Positions 30,107-33,158 of a DNA stretch of 33,158 nucleotides are shown piece by piece. The DNA comes from an uncultured Selenomonadaceae bacterium. GTDB lineage: Bacteria > Bacillota > Negativicutes > Selenomonadales > Selenomonadaceae. The position numbers were made by a program, and so were the translations under genes. A model generated the notes under the pieces. The model made no database searches. It was not told the origin of the DNA and saw nothing but the letters and a program-made list of their open reading frames with translations. Where the stretch lies: assembly GCA_902777615.1 (NCBI GenBank), contig CACYUQ010000013.1, positions 1 to 33,158 of the forward strand, given 5' to 3'. Position 1 is the stretch's first letter, and each line of letters begins with the position of its first letter.

Positions 30107-31243
30107 TTGAAGATCATGTTTTCCGCCGGGGAAGCGTCCGGCGATCTTCATGGCGCGCGTTTAGCGGAGGGCGTGAAGCGCATCGCGCCGGAAGCGGAGC
30201 TCATGGGCTTCGGCGGTGAGCAGATGGCGGCGGCAGGTGTCCGGCTCGTGGCGGATTGCGCGGCATACAGCGTGATGGGCGTCTGGGAAGTCGTGACGAA
30301 TCTCCGCCGTATCCTGTCGCTACTCGACCTTTTGACCGAGGCGATGAAGCGCGAGAAGCCCGACCTTCTCGTATTGATTGACTATCCTGATTTCAACTGG
30401 CGGCTGGCGAAACGGGCAAAAGCGCTCGGCATCCGCGTATTTTCGTATATCCCGCCGTCGGCTTGGGCGTGGCGCAAAGGACGGGCGAAGTCCTGCGCGA
30501 AGCTCGCCGACGAGTTCGTCGCGATTTTCCCGTTTGAGCTTCCCGTGTATCAAGCCGCGGGCGCGAATATTTCCTTTGTCGGCAACCCGTTGGTTGATAC
30601 GGTGCGTCCGTCGATGACGGCGGAGGAGGCGCGGGCTTTTTTCGGCGTGCCCGAGGGCTCTTATCCGGTGCTGCTGCTTCCGGGCAGCCGGAAACAGGAG
30701 ATTTCGCTGGTGTTTCCCGTGATGCTGGAAGGCGCGCGGCGTATCGCCGAGGAAAAGCCGGAAGCCGTTTTTTTCCTGCCGGTGGCGCAGGGCATGGACC
30801 AGGTGCAGATGGAGCATATGGCGAAGGCGGCGGGCGTCCGGGTGACGTTCACGCGGGAACACACCTATGATTTGATGGGCGTGATGCAGTTCGCGTTGGC
30901 GACGTCGGGCACGGTGGTCATGGAGGCGGCTCTGATGGGACTGCCTTGCATCGTGCTGTACCGCTTGTCGCCGATTTCCTATTTTATTGGAAAACTTTTG
31001 GTGGACGTCAAATTTTTCAGCCTGCCGAATATCCTGCTGGGCGAAATGGCGCAGCCGGAGCTTTTGCAGGATGAGGCGAATCCGAATCGGATTTTCGCGG
31101 AGGCGCGCCGCTTTTGGGCAGAGCCGGGCCATGGGGCGGCGGTGCGGGCACGATTGAAAGAGGCCTGCGCGCTGCTCGGAGCGCCGGGGTCGTCTGAGCG
31201 CGTGGCGCGGCGGATCGTGGCCGCGGCAGGAGGCGAAGCATGA
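30107..31243 (+). CDS. lpxB: Lipid-A-disaccharide synthase LpxB
   Basis: GT19 glycosyltransferase that joins UDP-diacylglucosamine and lipid X on the inner membrane to make the lipid A disaccharide. 378 aa with FSAGEASGDLHGA at the N-terminus, LIDYPDFNWRLAKRAK, YIPPSAWAWRKGRAK, FVGNPLVD, LLPGSRKQEI and ATSGTVVMEAALMGLP. Its presence is the clearest sign of a diderm. I chose TTG 30107, which follows GGAGGAGGTG; the ATG at 30074 has no suitable site. The stop overlaps the msbA start (ATGA), so the two genes are translationally coupled. Confidence 0.96.
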   Translation: MKIMFSAGEASGDLHGARLAEGVKRIAPEAELMGFGGEQMAAAGVRLVADCAAYSVMGVWEVVTNLRRILSLLDLLTEAMKREKPDLLVLIDYPDFNWRLAKRAKALGIRVFSYIPPSAWAWRKGRAKSCAKLADEFVAIFPFELPVYQAAGANISFVGNPLVDTVRPSMTAEEARAFFGVPEGSYPVLLLPGSRKQEISLVFPVMLEGARRIAEEKPEAVFFLPVAQGMDQVQMEHMAKAAGVRVTFTREHTYDLMGVMQFALATSGTVVMEAALMGLPCIVLYRLSPISYFIGKLLVDVKFFSLPNILLGEMAQPELLQDEANPNRIFAEARRFWAEPGHGAAVRARLKEACALLGAPGSSERVARRIVAAAGGEA

Positions 31244-32292
31244 AGGCGTATTTACGGTTGCTCGCCTATATCAAGCCGTATAAGAAACGGCTGATAGAGG
31301 CCGTCGTCTGCATCATCGTCGCGGCGGGGGCGAATCTCTACCTGCCTTGGGTCATCAAGGATATGATTGACAAGGTGCTGGCGGCTCGGGATATGGATAT
31401 GCTGAACTTGATTTGTGTCGGCATTGTTGTAATTTTTTTCGTTCGCGGCATTTTCTATTATGGGCAGGGGTATCTCGTTTCTTATATCGGCCAGCGCGTG
31501 ATTGTGGACGTGCGGGATGTACTGTTCCGCAAGCTCCAGCGTCTTCCGATTTCCTATTTTGACCGTCATCAGACCGGAGAGATCATGAGCTATATCTCAA
31601 ACGATGTAGCGGCGCTGCAAAGCGCGCTGGTGGAGCGCATGGTCGAGGCGGTGACGGAGTGCGCGATTTTCTTCGGCTCGCTGGTCATGATGGTGCTCTT
31701 GGACTGGAAGCTCAGCGTGATAACGTTGATTACGGTTCCGCTGGTCGGACTGGCGATGGACATTTTCGGGAAAAGGGTCCGTTCGGCAGGCGCGGTGATT
31801 CAGGCGCGCATGTCCGACATCACGGCGCTGATGCAGGAAAGCATTTCCTCGGAGCGCGTGGTCAAGTCCTTCGTGCGGGAGGGCTATGAAATCGACCGTT
31901 TCCATACACAGAATGAGCTGAATTTCCGTGCGGTGATGAAGGACGCGCAGCTTTCGAGCCTCTTGACGCCGACGGTGGAATTTCTGGCGGCTCTCGGCGT
32001 GACGGTGATTATCTGGTTTGGCGGGAAAGAGGTCGTGGACGGCGTCATTACGGCGGGAACGCTGGTTGCGTTTTTGACTTATGCGGTAAATCTCGCGAAT
32101 CCGGTCAAGCGGCTGTCGCGGATTTACGCGCAGATCCAAAAGGCCATGGCGGGCGCGGATCGCGTGTTCGCGCTGATGGATATGGAGGAGACGGTGGCGG
32201 ACGCACCGAACGCGTCGGAGCTGCCGCGAATCGAGTTCCACGAGACGTATTCCATCGGGAACGTGAAGCCGAAATGGTCCGACGTGTTGTAG
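31240..32292 (+). CDS. msbA: MsbA-type ABC exporter, truncated: transmembrane domain only
   Basis: Half-transporter that flips lipid A; full-length members have about 580 aa with an N-terminal six-helix domain and a C-terminal ATPase. Here residues 1 to about 332 give the transmembrane domain (YFDRHQTGEIMSYISNDVAA, ITALMQESISSERVVKSF, GTLVAFLTYAVNLANPVKRL). The expected IEF-start of the nucleotide-binding domain breaks off after LPRIEFHE (about 32240) and the frame ends at TAG 32292 after about 15 unrelated residues. No Walker A, LSGGQ or Walker B follows; AT-richer DNA with a phage gene does. The product cannot be a working transporter as it stands. Confidence 0.88.
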   Translation: MKAYLRLLAYIKPYKKRLIEAVVCIIVAAGANLYLPWVIKDMIDKVLAARDMDMLNLICVGIVVIFFVRGIFYYGQGYLVSYIGQRVIVDVRDVLFRKLQRLPISYFDRHQTGEIMSYISNDVAALQSALVERMVEAVTECAIFFGSLVMMVLLDWKLSVITLITVPLVGLAMDIFGKRVRSAGAVIQARMSDITALMQESISSERVVKSFVREGYEIDRFHTQNELNFRAVMKDAQLSSLLTPTVEFLAALGVTVIIWFGGKEVVDGVITAGTLVAFLTYAVNLANPVKRLSRIYAQIQKAMAGADRVFALMDMEETVADAPNASELPRIEFHETYSIGNVKPKWSDVL

Positions 32293-33125
32293 TCCATCAC
32301 CTTATCGGTTGTATCTGCTTGCTCTTGCTTTGCTTTTCTCACTCCCTTAAGGAATGACAACAGCTTCGTCCCTGTCGTATTGTTGTGCTTTGCTGGGTCG
32401 GTGGTTTCCAGTCCAGTCTTCTGCTTCAAGAACTTGATGAATGCTTCGCTTCTTACATCGACACCGTATCTGCCGAGCTGACCACGTTCATAGTTGATGA
32501 AGTTCACAAGTTCTGGCGAAATCTGCATTTCTGGTTTTTGTTCCTTCTTTGCTTCTTTCTTGTCTGCATGTTTACTTTCTGGCGTCTGGTAATATTCAAG
32601 ACTTGCATCCTTGTCTGGGTCGTCGCCTATTGATAAATTCAGACCAGCAATCAATGCATACTTTTTCGAGTAGGTATCAGCTTTCCCGTATGCCTTGTCG
32701 CCAGAATCCCTACCTTCACCGACACCAGCTGTTCGGATAAATTCCTGTGGATTATCTGCGTTTATAATCCGTAGCGTAGAACGCATGATAACTCTTCTTT
32801 CTTCACGATCGCCATACTGTGTTGACCTAGTGACGATCTCATCGCTAAGAATTTCCTTTCCACAGATATCATTCTGGTCGGGTAGAATTACAATGTGATA
32901 CAACGTAAGTGCTGGCTTACACGCTTTGATTACATCCTCAAACGATAATGCTTTATACGAAGATATCGGTTTTCCGTTTTTATCGGTTTTGGTGGCAACA
33001 TCCAGTCTCTTTTCAATATTCCCAGACTCAGAAGACACCATCATGATCTTCTGGTATATATTCATCTTCGAAACGTCTACAGGTGCGTTTCCAGCCTGTT
33101 CTGGCACTCTTTTTCTTTCTGTCAT
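32124..33125 (-). CDS. ERF-family phage single-strand annealing protein, chimeric 3' end
   Basis: Phage recombination protein of the ERF superfamily, which anneals single strands. The signature is AGVGEGRDSGDKAYGKADTYSKKYALI, preceded by LSFEDVIKACKPAL and followed by a charged linker (ADKKEAKKEQKPE) and a C-terminal segment. 333 aa as an open frame, but only about 278 residues (33125 to about 32290) are in the AT-richer phage-like DNA; the rest is read antisense through the msbA fragment (FGASATVSSISISANT) and is not native. ATG 33125 has AAGGA upstream. It overlaps msbA by 169 nt on the opposite strand. Confidence 0.8.
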   Translation of the reverse strand: MTERKRVPEQAGNAPVDVSKMNIYQKIMMVSSESGNIEKRLDVATKTDKNGKPISSYKALSFEDVIKACKPALTLYHIVILPDQNDICGKEILSDEIVTRSTQYGDREERRVIMRSTLRIINADNPQEFIRTAGVGEGRDSGDKAYGKADTYSKKYALIAGLNLSIGDDPDKDASLEYYQTPESKHADKKEAKKEQKPEMQISPELVNFINYERGQLGRYGVDVRSEAFIKFLKQKTGLETTDPAKHNNTTGTKLLSFLKGVRKAKQEQADTTDKVMDYNTSDHFGFTFPMEYVSWNSIRGSSDAFGASATVSSISISANTRSAPAMAFWICA

Positions 33126-33158
33126 ATTAATTGTCCATCCTTTCCTTAAACGTTCTCA

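Noticed and set aside
1-33158. CRISPR arrays, tRNA or rRNA genes, transposase genes
   Set aside because: No regularly spaced repeats, no tRNA or rRNA-like sequence in the short gaps, and no transposase frame were seen.

Overview
The window is about 33 kb of GC-rich chromosome with dense genes, short gaps and strong intrinsic terminators. It reads as a diderm Firmicute (Negativicutes, probably a motile Selenomonadaceae-like anaerobe). LpxB and an MsbA-type exporter imply a lipid A outer membrane, while the Firmicute-type LexA boxes, Firmicute parS sites, a rubrerythrin and an extracytoplasmic lipoprotein NagZ fit a Firmicute. A FliB-type flagellin methylase suggests flagella. The genus assignment is inference.

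Layout. 1-3.7 kb: end of bioB, then an nfo-recQ DNA-repair pair whose junction carries an intrinsic-terminator hairpin inside the recQ coding sequence. 3.7-9.3 kb: mnmA, a DUF401 membrane protein, lipoprotein nagZ, lexA with its own operators, and fliB. 9.4-12.5 kb: a double-length CobT-family protein that looks like a natural fusion of the two halves of an ArsAB-type phosphoribosyltransferase, a 59-bp direct repeat around a palindromic insert, and a DUF6765-like protein. 12.6-16.1 kb: an orphan ChvE-like sugar-binding lipoprotein, and a Zn/Cd-type P1B ATPase whose metal-binding HMA domain is a separate gene, the two separated by a cruciform repeat. 16.3-21.4 kb: galE, a MEMO/LigB-AMMECR1 fusion, its radical SAM partner, a small membrane protein and a two-gene chromate transporter, with two palindrome-rich gaps. 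21.4-28 kb (minus strand): a Spx/ArsC-pRiA4b fusion, then the compact queC-GNAT-deoB-cdd-metH cluster, closed by a terminator made from two near-consensus parS sites. 28-30 kb: two unrecognised proteins, rubrerythrin and a perfect parS. 30.1-33.2 kb: lpxB and a 5' part of msbA that runs into AT-richer DNA carrying a phage ERF recombination gene.

How parts work together. nfo, recQ and lexA are DNA-repair and SOS functions. The CobT-like fusion and cobalamin-dependent MetH (which lacks the reactivation domain) are two ends of corrinoid metabolism. HMA protein and ATPase form a metal export pair. The three AmmeMemoRadiSam components lie in two adjacent genes. lpxB and msbA overlap by 4 nt and would make and flip lipid A, but the msbA copy here has lost its ATPase domain, so the right end is either a mobile-element junction or a chimeric assembly.

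Most notable observations: the CobT tandem fusion with a degenerate second half, parS sites doubling as a terminator, a terminator hidden in the start of recQ, the 59-bp repeat that regenerates the cobT-like 3' end, and the broken msbA.
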